Below are positions 8,789 to 17,288 of a stretch of 54,464 nt of DNA, piece by piece. Each line of letters begins with the position of its first letter. The stretch's first letter is position 1. The DNA comes from Candidatus Bacteroides merdavium. GTDB taxonomy: Bacteria > Bacteroidota > Bacteroidia > Bacteroidales > Bacteroidaceae. The DNA lies in NCBI GenBank assembly GCA_019116805.1, contig DXAV01000050.1:1-54464 (forward strand), given 5' to 3'. A program made the position numbers and the translations under genes. The notes below the pieces were generated by a model that worked only from the letters and a program-made list of their open reading frames with translations, made no database searches and was not told the origin of the DNA.

Positions 8789-9133
8789 AATTTCCTTTTT
8801 TTCTGCAAATATATAAAAGATTTAAAGAACAACCTGTTTTCAGACTACAAACCTACGCTCTATCAAACCAAAGTTTTATACACAAAACCACCACGTCCGA
8901 CACATTCTTTTCTTTTTTGGGAAACTTTTCCACTCAACCGAAATAAACAAATCGTTAATTATCAAACAAATAACTATTACAAACAGAAAACTTTGCATTT
9001 GTTGATAAAAACATGTGTTTTTATTTTGTTGTATGAAAAAACATTCATAGATTTGCAAACGCATTTATTACCTATTGAAAACACTTCTACATAATTACTA
9101 TTTGAATCAATCAAATCTAAAGAATAGACCATC
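8789..9133. other. Divergent control region between the nitroreductase and ribonucleotide reductase genes
   Basis: This 345-base AT-rich gap contains the nitroreductase -7 box (8806-8813), one exact DnaA-box match TTATACACA (8876-8884), one variant TTATCAACA on the minus strand (9000-9008), and a full -33/-7 promoter for the reductase (9025-9055). I see no B12-box or other sign of a cobalamin riboswitch. Confidence 0.6.
9025..9055 (+). promoter_or_regulatory. Promoter of the class II ribonucleotide reductase gene
   Basis: TTTG (9025-9028), 19 bases, then TAGATTTG (9048-9055) match the Bacteroidetes sigma consensus TTTG-N19-21-TAnnTTTG. Transcription should start near 9061, giving a leader of about 70 bases before the GTG start. 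Confidence 0.7.
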
Positions 9134-11671
9134 GTGGAAAAGAGAACTTTTACTTATCAGGAAGCTTTTGAAGCATCTTTACAATACTTCCAAGGAGATG
9201 AGCTGGCCGCTAGAGTATGGGTGAACAAATATGCCGTCAAAGATTCGTTCGGCAATATTTATGAAAAGTCACCGGAAGACATGCACTGGCGCATTGCGAA
9301 TGAGGTGGCCCGCATTGAAGCCAAGTACCCCAATGCCCTGAGCGCCGAAGAGCTCTTCAAACTGCTGGACCATTTTAAATATATTGTTCCACAAGGAAGC
9401 CCCATGACAGGTATAGGAAATGACTATCAGGTTGCTTCTCTGTCTAACTGCTTCGTCATCGGGGTAGATGGTGAAGCCGACTCTTATGGTGCCATCTTCA
9501 AAATTGATGAAGAGCAAGTACAACTGATGAAAAGACGTGGCGGTGTGGGACACGACCTTTCGCACATCCGCCCCAAAGGTTCTCCGGTCAAAAACTCCGC
9601 ATTGACCTCCACTGGTCTGGTTCCCTTTATGGAGCGTTATTCAAACTCTACGCGCGAAGTGGCACAAGACGGACGTCGCGGTGCCCTAATGCTAAGCGTC
9701 TCCATCAAGCACCCTGACTCAGAAGCTTTCATCGACGCCAAGATGACCGAAGGCAAAGTAACTGGTGCAAACGTTTCGGTAAAACTGGACGACGCCTTCA
9801 TGGAAGCAGCTGTCAACGGCACTCCTTACGTGCAACAATACCCCATTGATACCGAAAATCCAATCGTAAAGAAAACCATTGACGCCAATACATTGTGGAA
9901 AAAGATTGTCCACAACGCATGGAAGTCTGCCGAACCGGGTGTATTATTCTGGGACACCATCCTTCGTGAATCTGTTCCTGACTGTTATGCAGATCTGGGT
10001 TACCGTACTGTTTCCACCAACCCCTGTGGAGAAATTCCCCTCTGCCCATATGACTCTTGCCGCCTATTGGCAATCAATCTTTATTCATATGTAGTCAACC
10101 CGTTCAAGCCCGATGCCTACTTCGACTTCGAATTGTTCAAGAAACACGTAGCCTTGGCACAGCGTATCATGGACGACATCATCGACTTGGAGTTGGAGAA
10201 GATTGAACGTATCATGGAAAAGATAGATTCTGATCCAGAGAGTGATTCCGTTAAAGAAACAGAACGCACTTTGTGGAAAAAGATCTATAAGAAGAGCGGA
10301 CAAGGACGTCGTACCGGCGTAGGTATCACAGCCGAAGGTGATATGCTGGCTGCTCTAAACTTGCGTTACGGCACGGAAGAAGCTACCATATTTTCTGAAC
10401 AAGTACATAAGATCATTGCCCTAAGCGCCTATCGTTCGTCTGTTGAAATGGCCAAAGAACGCGGAGCGTTCGAAGTCTATGACTCTGAACGTGAAAAGAA
10501 TAATCCATTTATCAACCGCCTGCGCGAAGCCGACCCTGAGCTCTACGAAGAAATGACAAAATATGGTCGTCGCAACATCGCCTGCCTCACCATTGCTCCT
10601 ACAGGTACCACTAGTCTGATGACCCAAACGACCTCTGGCATCGAACCGGTATTCCTGCCGGTATATAAACGCCGCCGTAAAGTAAACCCCAATGATACTA
10701 ATGTCCGTATTGACTTTGTGGATGAAACTGGCGATGCATTCGAAGAATACATTGTATTCCACCCCAAATTTGTTACTTGGATGGAAGCCCAAGGCCTCAA
10801 CCCAGCCCAACGCTACACCCAAGAGGAAATTGACGAAATGGTAGCACGTTCACCTTATTACAAAGCAACATCTAACGATGTAGATTGGCTAATGAAAGTC
10901 AAGATGCAGGGACGTGTACAAAAGTGGGTGGATCACTCCATCAGTGTCACCATCAACCTGCCCAACAATGTTGATGAGGAGCTAGTCAACCGTCTTTACG
11001 TAGAAGCTTGGCGTTCAGGTTGCAAAGGATGTACAGTCTATCGTGACGGTTCACGTTCGGGTGTGCTCATTTCCACTAAGAGCGACAAAAAAGACGAACT
11101 GCCTCCGTGTAAACCACCTACGATTGTCGAAACACGCCCCAAAGTACTCGATGCTGAAGTAGTTCGTTTCCAGAACAACAAAGAGAAATGGGTAGCTTTC
11201 GTAGGTCTGCTCAACGGACACCCCTACGAAATCTTCACAGGTGTGCTTGACGACGACGAAGGTATTGTCCTCCCCAAGAATGTCGTATCGGGACACATCA
11301 TCAAGAACGTAGATGAAAACGGTATCAAACGTTACGACTTCCAGTTCGAGAACAAACGCGGCTATAAGGTCACCATCGAAGGCTTGTCCGAGAAATTCAA
11401 CAAAGAATACTGGAACTATGCAAAACTTATCTCGGGTGTGCTGCGCTACCGTATGCCTATCGAGCAGGTTATCAAGTTGGTAGGATCCCTGCAACTCGAC
11501 AGCGAGAACATCAATACTTGGAAGAACGGCGTGGAACGTGCCCTGAAGAAATATGTACTTGACGGTACTGAAGCCAAAGGACAAAAATGTCCGAATTGTG
11601 GTAATGAGACCCTCGTTTACCAGGAAGGCTGCCTCATCTGTAAGACCTGCGGTGCTTCCCGCTGCGGATAA
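9134..11671 (+). CDS. nrdJ: Adenosylcobalamin-dependent ribonucleoside-diphosphate reductase (class II)
   Basis: An 845-residue reductase that converts ribonucleotides to deoxyribonucleotides using a radical generated from adenosylcobalamin, so it needs no oxygen or iron cofactor subunit. The ten-stranded barrel is recognisable from 'SLSNCFVIGVDG', 'KRRGGVGHDLSHIRP', the 'NPCGEIPL' motif with Cys298, and 'CLTIAPTGTTSLMTQTTSG'. The C-terminus has a zinc-ribbon-like cysteine cluster (CPNCG, CLICKTCG, then SRCG), which in this family helps recycle the active-site disulfide. It starts with GTG; a full promoter lies 80 bases upstream. It is a single-gene unit followed by malQ after 130 bases. The allosteric ATP-cone often found in class I enzymes is not evident. 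Confidence 0.93.
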   Translation: MEKRTFTYQEAFEASLQYFQGDELAARVWVNKYAVKDSFGNIYEKSPEDMHWRIANEVARIEAKYPNALSAEELFKLLDHFKYIVPQGSPMTGIGNDYQVASLSNCFVIGVDGEADSYGAIFKIDEEQVQLMKRRGGVGHDLSHIRPKGSPVKNSALTSTGLVPFMERYSNSTREVAQDGRRGALMLSVSIKHPDSEAFIDAKMTEGKVTGANVSVKLDDAFMEAAVNGTPYVQQYPIDTENPIVKKTIDANTLWKKIVHNAWKSAEPGVLFWDTILRESVPDCYADLGYRTVSTNPCGEIPLCPYDSCRLLAINLYSYVVNPFKPDAYFDFELFKKHVALAQRIMDDIIDLELEKIERIMEKIDSDPESDSVKETERTLWKKIYKKSGQGRRTGVGITAEGDMLAALNLRYGTEEATIFSEQVHKIIALSAYRSSVEMAKERGAFEVYDSEREKNNPFINRLREADPELYEEMTKYGRRNIACLTIAPTGTTSLMTQTTSGIEPVFLPVYKRRRKVNPNDTNVRIDFVDETGDAFEEYIVFHPKFVTWMEAQGLNPAQRYTQEEIDEMVARSPYYKATSNDVDWLMKVKMQGRVQKWVDHSISVTINLPNNVDEELVNRLYVEAWRSGCKGCTVYRDGSRSGVLISTKSDKKDELPPCKPPTIVETRPKVLDAEVVRFQNNKEKWVAFVGLLNGHPYEIFTGVLDDDEGIVLPKNVVSGHIIKNVDENGIKRYDFQFENKRGYKVTIEGLSEKFNKEYWNYAKLISGVLRYRMPIEQVIKLVGSLQLDSENINTWKNGVERALKKYVLDGTEAKGQKCPNCGNETLVYQEGCLICKTCGASRCG

Positions 11672-11715
11672 GACAAGGCAAGCACAAACGTTTGCATAGG
11701 ATTTTAAAAGAGTTG

Positions 11716-11780
11716 GACAGTAATAGCTGCATGACTATGAAGAATATTTTCTATACTTGCATAGTCATTGCAGCTATTGT
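11716..11780 (+). repeat. Long inverted repeat in the malQ leader
   Basis: The arm at about 11716-11738 (ACAGTAATAGCTGC, then ATGACTATG) pairs with 11759-11780 (CATAGTCATTGCAGC, then TATTGT) with one or two small bulges; the loop is about 20 bases. There is no T-run, so it is not a normal terminator. A weak -7-like TATACTTG (11752-11759) lies at the right-hand edge of the loop. Confidence 0.6.
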
Positions 11781-11801
11781 CGTTCATATAAATCTAATAA
11801 T

Positions 11802-14492
11802 ATGATATTATCTTTCAACATCGAATATCGCACTAGCTGGGGAGAGGAAATCAGAGTACTGGGTTCCGTACCTGAACTTGGAGACAATATTCCCGAAAAG
11901 GCAATCCCCCTGCACACCGTGGATGGTATCCACTGGACATCGGAAGTCGAAATCAGACAACCTAAAGTAAAGGACATCCATTACAGCTATCATGTTTATC
12001 GTGAAGGAAGGCCTATCCGCAGCGAATGGAAGAGCCTGCCACGTACTCTATACGCTTCTGGTGGTTCATCCAAGACCTACCTACTAGAAGACAGCTGGAA
12101 AAATCTGCCTGAACAACAGTACTTTTATACTTCAGCTTTTACTGAGTCACTCTTGGCTCATCACAACCGCGACGCTGTTCCCCAAAGCCACAGTCGCAGT
12201 CTGATTATCAAGGCCTATGCTCCCTGTATAGACAGTGAGCATTGTTTAGCTGTATGTGGTAGTGCCGAGGCACTGGGCGGCTGGGATCCCGCCAAAGCCG
12301 TATGGATGAGCGACACCAATTTCCCTGAATGGCAAGTAGAGATTGATGCCTCTACACTAACTTTTCCGTTGGAATATAAGTTCGTTCTTTATAACAAAGC
12401 CGAAAGACGCATTGTTGCATGGGAAAACAACCCCAACCGTTATCAGGCAGATCCGCAACTGAAAGCCAACGAGTCGTTGGTCATCGGCGACCGCTACGTT
12501 TACTTCAGCCTGCCCGCCTGGAAGGGTGCCGGTACGGCTATCCCTGTATTCTCCCTACGTTCCGAAGGCAGCTTTGGTGTAGGAGACTTTGGCGACCTGT
12601 TGAAGATGATCGACTGGGCCGTACTGACCCATCAGAAGGCCGTGCAGATACTGCCCATCAACGACACCACCATGACCCATACCTGGACAGATTCCTATCC
12701 CTATAATAGCATCTCCATCTACGCCTTCCATCCTATGTTTGCCGATATCCGACAACTAGGCACCTTGAACGATCGGGAAAAGATGGAACAATTCGAACAA
12801 CGCCGGAAAGAGCTGAACGCCTTGCCGGCCATCGACTATGAGGCTGTTAACAAGACCAAGTGGGAATACTTCCGCCTGATCTTTGCCCAGGAGGGTGAAA
12901 AGGTCCTGGCTTCCGAAGCATTCTGTGAATTCTTCGAAGCAAACAAAGAGTGGCTCCAGCCCTATGCCGCGTTCAGTTACCTGCGTGACGCCTACAAGAC
13001 ACCCAACTTCCGCGAATGGCCCCGCTATACCGAGTACTACCAACAGGACATCGATGCCCTGTGTAAGCCCGGCTCGGCCGACTATCCGCACATTGCCATC
13101 TACTATTACATCCAATACCAACTCCACTGCCAATTGCTGGCCGCCACCCGTCATGCCCGCGCCAATGGTGTTGTGCTCAAAGGTGACATCCCCATCGGTA
13201 TCAGTCGTAACAGTGTGGAAGCCTGGAAAGAACCTCATTACTTCAACCTGAACGGACAAGCCGGTGCACCACCCGACGACTTCTCAGCCAATGGACAGAA
13301 CTGGGGTTTCCCCACCTATAACTGGGACGTCATGGAACAAGACGGCTACGCTTGGTGGATGAAGCGTTTCCGCAAGATGTCCGAATACTTCGACGCCTAC
13401 CGCATCGACCACATCCTAGGCTTTTTCCGCATTTGGGAAATCCCGATGCACTCAGTTCACGGCTTGTTGGGACAGTTCGTTCCCTCCTTGCCCATGTCGC
13501 GCGAAGAAATCGAGAGCTATGGACTCGGCTTCCGTCCCGAGTTTCTGAAGCCCTACATCCATGAATACTTCTTGGGACAGATGTTCGGCCCGCACACCGA
13601 CTACGTGAAGCAGACCTTCATCGAGCCCACCGACACGTGGGAAGTCTACCGTATGCGTCCCGAGTTCGACACACAGCGCAAGGTGGAAGCCTACTTCGAC
13701 GGCAAGACCGACGACGACAGCGTCTGGATACGCGACGGCCTTTACGCCCTTATCAGCGACGTCCTGTTCGTGCCCGACCGCAACGATCCCTCGAAATACC
13801 ATCCACGCATTGGCGTGCAGCACGACTACATCTATCGCTCGCTGAACGACTGGGAGAAAGCCGCCTTCAACCGCCTGTACGACAAATACTACTACCACCG
13901 CCACAACGATTTCTGGGGACAGCAGGCCATGAAGAAGCTCCCGCAGCTGACGCAGTCCACCCGCATGCTCGTCTGCGGCGAAGACCTCGGCATGATCCCC
14001 GCCTGTGTGGCGTGGGTGATGAACGAACTACGCATTCTCTCGCTTGAGATACAGCGCATGCCCAAGGATCCCAGCCAGGAATTTGGTCATCCCGAATGGT
14101 ATCCCTACCGCTCGGTATGCACAATCTCCACCCACGACATGTCCACCCTTCGCGGCTGGTGGGAAGAAGATACCCAGCAGACGCAACGCTACTACAACCA
14201 CGTTCTTGGCCACTATGGTACCGCACCCGCTACGGCCAGTCCCGAGGTGTGCGAACAAGTAGTGCGCGCCCACCTGACAAGCAACTCCATGCTCAGTATC
14301 CTCTCCTTCCAGGACTGGATGTCGGTTGACGGGCAACTGCGCAACCCCGACGTAGCTGAAGAGCGTATCAATGTGCCTGCCAACCCACGCCACTACTGGC
14401 GCTACCGCATGCACCTGACGCTGGAGCAACTCTTGGCAGCCGAAGACTTGAACGACAAAATCCGACAGATGATTACCGACAGCGGACGCTAA
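11802..14492 (+). CDS. malQ: 4-alpha-glucanotransferase (GH77) with two starch-binding CBM20 domains
   Basis: An 896-residue disproportionating enzyme (amylomaltase) that transfers alpha-1,4-glucan segments between maltodextrins. Two CBM20-type beta domains (about 1-100, 'FNIEYRTSWGEEIRVLGS'; and about 130-235, 'AVCGSAEALGGWDP') precede the GH77 barrel. Catalytic motifs are visible: the nucleophile region 'DAYRIDHILGFFRIWE', the acid/base 'CGEDLGMIPACV' and the third acid in 'TISTHDMSTLRGWW'. The double-CBM20 form is the plant DPE2-like type found in Bacteroidetes. I start at the ATG at 11802 because the CBM20 begins there; an in-frame ATG at 11757 falls inside the leader hairpin. It is cytoplasmic and probably works with the glycogen genes at 19.6-26.8 kb. 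A terminator follows at 14526-14582. Confidence 0.93.
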   Translation: MILSFNIEYRTSWGEEIRVLGSVPELGDNIPEKAIPLHTVDGIHWTSEVEIRQPKVKDIHYSYHVYREGRPIRSEWKSLPRTLYASGGSSKTYLLEDSWKNLPEQQYFYTSAFTESLLAHHNRDAVPQSHSRSLIIKAYAPCIDSEHCLAVCGSAEALGGWDPAKAVWMSDTNFPEWQVEIDASTLTFPLEYKFVLYNKAERRIVAWENNPNRYQADPQLKANESLVIGDRYVYFSLPAWKGAGTAIPVFSLRSEGSFGVGDFGDLLKMIDWAVLTHQKAVQILPINDTTMTHTWTDSYPYNSISIYAFHPMFADIRQLGTLNDREKMEQFEQRRKELNALPAIDYEAVNKTKWEYFRLIFAQEGEKVLASEAFCEFFEANKEWLQPYAAFSYLRDAYKTPNFREWPRYTEYYQQDIDALCKPGSADYPHIAIYYYIQYQLHCQLLAATRHARANGVVLKGDIPIGISRNSVEAWKEPHYFNLNGQAGAPPDDFSANGQNWGFPTYNWDVMEQDGYAWWMKRFRKMSEYFDAYRIDHILGFFRIWEIPMHSVHGLLGQFVPSLPMSREEIESYGLGFRPEFLKPYIHEYFLGQMFGPHTDYVKQTFIEPTDTWEVYRMRPEFDTQRKVEAYFDGKTDDDSVWIRDGLYALISDVLFVPDRNDPSKYHPRIGVQHDYIYRSLNDWEKAAFNRLYDKYYYHRHNDFWGQQAMKKLPQLTQSTRMLVCGEDLGMIPACVAWVMNELRILSLEIQRMPKDPSQEFGHPEWYPYRSVCTISTHDMSTLRGWWEEDTQQTQRYYNHVLGHYGTAPATASPEVCEQVVRAHLTSNSMLSILSFQDWMSVDGQLRNPDVAEERINVPANPRHYWRYRMHLTLEQLLAAEDLNDKIRQMITDSGR

Positions 14493-14525
14493 CGCACACT
14501 TCCTTGTCGGAAACAGATTTTCATT

Positions 14526-14582
14526 TCAGGCTGTCTCAAAATGAATACTAACAATCATTTCGGGGCAGCCTGATTTTTTTCC
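14526..14582 (+). terminator. Terminator after malQ
   Basis: TCAGGCTG (14526-14533) pairs with CAGCCTGA (14566-14573), with an inner AAAATG/CATTT pairing, followed by a run of T. Confidence 0.75.
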
Positions 14583-14815
14583 TTCCCCCTAACGTTCTCA
14601 CAGTGTCACCATCCTCCAAGACCAAACATGTGCCCGTCTGTTTTCAGGCATTGCAGATTACAAGGATTTGAACAGATAGTCTATCCGAAATATGTGATTG
14701 AAAAAAATATGTGTGAACGCCTGCCTGTCCTGTGTATTTCCCGAGTCCACTCCCCACTTCCAACCCTCCCGCATGCAATAATTCAGAAGAAATGACGATT
14801 TTTCTGCCAAAAGCT

Positions 14816-14845
14816 TTTGTAATATCCAAGTAAATTGTATTTTTG
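14816..14845 (+). promoter_or_regulatory. Promoter of the coiled-coil / zapA unit
   Basis: TTTG (14816-14819) and TATTTTTG (14838-14845) are spaced by 18 bases, one short of the usual 19-21. The predicted start near 14851 places the first usable ATG at 14866 and rules out the in-frame ATG that overlaps the -7 box. Confidence 0.6.
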
Positions 14846-14865
14846 TGTACAATTTTGGTGTAGTA

Positions 14866-15159
14866 ATGACAGACGAAGAAAAAGAGCTACTGAGGACATT
14901 CGAAGCCCGGCTGAGACACCTAGTCTATCTGCATGACGGACTCAGGCGCGAAAACGCCTCCCTCCGCCAGCTCCTTGACGACTGCCGCGCCGCCCGCGAT
15001 GAGGCCGAAGACCGCTACCGCGCGCTGGAAAAACGCTACACAGACCTAAAAACAGCTACGACAATCAGCCTTAACGGCAGCGACGTGAAAGAGACAAAGC
15101 TGCGATTGTCCAAATTAGTGCGTGAAGTCGATAAATGCATCGCCCTGCTGAACGAATAA
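14866..15159 (+). CDS. Small coiled-coil protein upstream of zapA (ZapB-like position)
   Basis: A 97-residue, highly charged protein that is almost entirely helical: 'TFEARLRHLVYLHDGLRREN' followed by heptad-like Leu/Ala spacing to about residue 60, then a second helix at the C-terminus ('KLRLSKLVREVDKCIALL'). It has no signal peptide. It is 20 bases upstream of zapA and clearly in the same transcription unit. In other bacteria ZapA works with a coiled-coil partner, ZapB, at the division ring; size, composition and position here suggest a similar partner, but I see no sequence signature that proves it. The start at 14866 is chosen from the promoter position. Confidence 0.75.
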   Translation: MTDEEKELLRTFEARLRHLVYLHDGLRRENASLRQLLDDCRAARDEAEDRYRALEKRYTDLKTATTISLNGSDVKETKLRLSKLVREVDKCIALLNE

Positions 15160-15179
15160 ATCGAAGGAGACGAAGATGT

Positions 15180-15482
15180 ATGAACGATAAGATAAAGATA
15201 CACCTGCAGATGGCTGGCAGAACCTACCCCCTCACCATCCGCCGCGACGAGGAGGAAACGGTACGTGAGGCCGCCCGGCAGGTCAATGTCAGGCTCAATG
15301 CGTATAGGGACTACTACCCCGAGGCCGGCAGCGAACAGTTACTCGGTATGGTAGCCTACCAGTTCGCCCTGGAAAATCTGCGGATAAAGGACCGCCAAGA
15401 CACCGCCCCCTATACCGAAAAGCTGAAGGAACTAACCGACGTGCTCGAAGCCTGCTTCAAGGACGACGGCCTCCGGCCTTGA
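15180..15482 (+). CDS. zapA: Cell division protein ZapA
   Basis: A 100-residue FtsZ-ring-associated protein that bundles FtsZ filaments. The N-terminal beta/alpha domain is visible ('KIHLQMAGRTYPLTIRRDEE', 'VREAARQVNVRLNAYR'), followed by a helical dimerisation segment ('LLGMVAYQFALENL'). The length is usual for the family. The start at 15180 gives the expected N-terminus (MNDKIKIHLQ); an earlier in-frame ATG at 15135 would add an Arg-rich stretch overlapping the upstream gene. It is followed by a structured region and rny. Confidence 0.88.
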   Translation: MNDKIKIHLQMAGRTYPLTIRRDEEETVREAARQVNVRLNAYRDYYPEAGSEQLLGMVAYQFALENLRIKDRQDTAPYTEKLKELTDVLEACFKDDGLRP

Positions 15483-15609
15483 GACGGAACAGCGCCATCG
15501 GCGCAACGGTCCTTCCTGACCGGAAAAGACAGAAAAAGAAACGAACGAGCGCACTGTACGTATCTCCCTTTCCCTACACGGGAACCAGGAAGACGACAGT
15601 GCCTTTTTT
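15483..15609 (+). ncRNA. Structured region between zapA and rny, possible small RNA or attenuator
   Basis: This 127-base stretch contains three local hairpins: GCGCC/GGCGC near 15492-15504, CGGTC/GACCG near 15507-15523, and a larger one at 15551-15602 (GCACTGT with ACAGTGC, extended by CGT/ACG past a bulged A, with TTCCC/GGGAA at the top) followed by six T. The last hairpin looks like an intrinsic terminator, ending 27 bases before rny. 6S RNA lies beside zapA in many bacteria, so a regulatory RNA here is possible. The long closing stem expected of 6S RNA is not visible, so I do not make that call. Confidence 0.3.
15551..15609 (+). terminator. Hairpin and T-run before rny
   Basis: GCACTGT (15551-15557) pairs with ACAGTGC (15596-15602), extended by three more pairs past one bulge and a top stem TTCCC/GGGAA. 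The T6 run is 15604-15609. Confidence 0.7.
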
Positions 15610-15635
15610 ATTTATATATTAAAACAACTTACAAA

Positions 15636-17177
15636 ATGACAACAGTAACGATAGTAGTAGTGTCCATTGCCTGTTTCCTCGTTGGAGCAGCCGCCTCCTA
15701 CGTGCTCTTCAAGCACGGTCTGAAGACGAAATACGAAGGCATCCTGAAGGACGCGGAGGCAGAAGCGGAAGTAATCAAGAAGAACAAGCTGCTCGAAGTG
15801 AAAGAGAAGTTTCTCAACAAGAAGGCCGACCTCGAAAAAGAAGTGGCCGCCCGCAACCAGAAGATACAGCAGGCCGAAAACAAACTGAAACAGCGCGAGA
15901 TGGTGCTGGGCCAGCGTCAAGAAGAGCTGCAGCGTAAGCGCCAGGAAGCCGATGCCATCCGCGAGAACCTAGAAGCACAGTTGGGCATCGTGGACAAGAA
16001 GAAGGAAGAGCTGGAACACCTCCAACGCCAGGAAATCGAAAAACTGGAAAGCATCTCCGGACTCTCAGCTGAGGAAGCTAAGGAACGTATGGTAGAATCG
16101 CTTAAGGAAGAGGCCAAGTCACAGGCCCAGTCCTACATCAACGACATCATGGACGAAGCCAAACTGACGGCCAACAAGGAAGCCAAGCGCATCGTTATCC
16201 AGACCATCCAGCGTGTAGCCACGGAGACGGCTATCGAGAATTCCGTCACCGTGTTCCACATCGAGTCCGATGAAATAAAAGGCCGTATCATCGGCCGTGA
16301 AGGCCGCAACATCCGCGCCTTGGAGGCCGCAACAGGTGTCGAGATCGTGGTGGACGACACCCCCGAAGCCATCGTCCTGTCAGCGTTCGACCCCGTACGC
16401 CGCGAAATAGCCCGTCTAGCCCTTCACCAGCTCGTCACCGACGGCCGCATCCACCCTGCCCGCATCGAAGAAGTGGTAAGCAAGGTGCGTAAGCAGGTGG
16501 AAGAAGAAATCATCGAGACAGGCAAGCGTACCACCATCGATTTGGGCATCCACGGCCTACATCCCGAACTAATCCGCATCATCGGTAAGATGAAATATCG
16601 CTCGTCCTATGGCCAGAACCTGCTACAACACGCCCGCGAGACGGCTAACCTCTGTGCCGTCATGGCCTCAGAACTGGGACTGAATCCTAAGAAAGCTAAG
16701 CGTGCCGGCCTGCTGCACGACATCGGCAAAGTGCCCGATGAAGAGCCCGAACTGCCACATGCCCTCTACGGTATGAAGCTGGCCGAGAAATATAAGGAGA
16801 AACCGGACATCTGTAACGCCATCGGCGCCCACCACGATGAAACGGAAATGACCAGCTTGCTGGCACCCATCGTCCAGGTGTGCGACGCCATCTCGGGTGC
16901 ACGTCCTGGTGCACGCCGCGAAATCGTGGAAGCCTACATTAAGCGCCTCAACGACCTGGAGCAACTGGCTATGTCCTATCCAGGCGTGACGAAGACCTAC
17001 GCCATCCAAGCTGGTCGCGAGTTGCGCGTCATCGTTGGTGCCGACAAGATAGACGACAAGCAGACGGAAAGCCTGTCTGGCGAAATAGCAAAAAAAATAC
17101 AGGACGAGATGACGTATCCGGGACAGGTGAAAATCACTGTCATCCGCGAAACACGCGCCGTCAGCTACGCCAAATAA
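15636..17177 (+). CDS. rny: Ribonuclease Y
   Basis: A 513-residue membrane-anchored endoribonuclease that starts mRNA decay. The order of parts is complete: an N-terminal transmembrane helix (about 3-25), a long Glu/Lys/Gln-rich coiled coil (about 30-190), a KH RNA-binding domain with '[19 protein letters not shown]' (about 212-270), an HD domain with the metal-binding pair in '[14 protein letters not shown]', and a C-terminal domain ending '[14 protein letters not shown]'. The length is typical. It lies 27 bases after a hairpin with T-run, so its own promoter or read-through must supply transcription; no clear TAnnTTTG box is seen directly upstream. Confidence 0.96.
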   Translation: MTTVTIVVVSIACFLVGAAASYVLFKHGLKTKYEGILKDAEAEAEVIKKNKLLEVKEKFLNKKADLEKEVAARNQKIQQAENKLKQREMVLGQRQEELQRKRQEADAIRENLEAQLGIVDKKKEELEHLQRQEIEKLESISGLSAEEAKERMVESLKEEAKSQAQSYINDIMDEAKLTANKEAKRIVIQTIQRVATETAIENSVTVFHIESDEIKGRIIGREGRNIRALEAATGVEIVVDDTPEAIVLSAFDPVRREIARLALHQLVTDGRIHPARIEEVVSKVRKQVEEEIIETGKRTTIDLGIHGLHPELIRIIGKMKYRSSYGQNLLQHARETANLCAVMASELGLNPKKAKRAGLLHDIGKVPDEEPELPHALYGMKLAEKYKEKPDICNAIGAHHDETEMTSLLAPIVQVCDAISGARPGARREIVEAYIKRLNDLEQLAMSYPGVTKTYAIQAGRELRVIVGADKIDDKQTESLSGEIAKKIQDEMTYPGQVKITVIRETRAVSYAK

Positions 17178-17208
17178 GTTCCCTTTAAGTTTCTCACATA
17201 TCACTGCC

Positions 17209-17249
17209 GGGCACGGATGACACGGATTATCTCCGCGCAATCCGTGCCC
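17209..17249 (+). terminator. Hairpin between rny and cutC (CACGGAT family)
   Basis: GGGCACGGAT (17209-17218) pairs perfectly with ATCCGTGCCC (17240-17249). The 21-base loop repeats CACGGAT once more. There is no strong T-run. The same core occurs in the hairpin at 53712-53772, and a related TCCGTG core occurs at 18049-18092. Confidence 0.55.
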
Positions 17250-17288
17250 AGTTTCATCATTACCTTATTATATTATATACATTATTAT

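Larger units (their letters stand above)
14493..14865. other. Intergenic region between malQ and the zapA unit
   Basis: This 373-base gap holds the malQ terminator (14526-14582) and the promoter of the next unit (14816-14845). The stretch 14585-14815 has no gene or obvious repeat that I can support. Confidence 0.6.

Noticed and set aside
6274..9133. Replication origin next to dnaA
   Set aside because: Only one exact and one variant DnaA-box match are seen, in the gap before nrdJ, with no cluster or clear unwinding element. A GC-skew plot of the whole chromosome would settle this.
9056..9133. Cobalamin riboswitch before the B12-dependent reductase
   Set aside because: The leader is only about 70 bases and shows no B12-box or the extended fold.
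15551..15609. 6S RNA called outright between zapA and rny
   Set aside because: The 3' arm pairs with a site only about 40 bases away, not with a distant 5' end, so the typical long closing stem is missing. It is kept only as a possible structured RNA.
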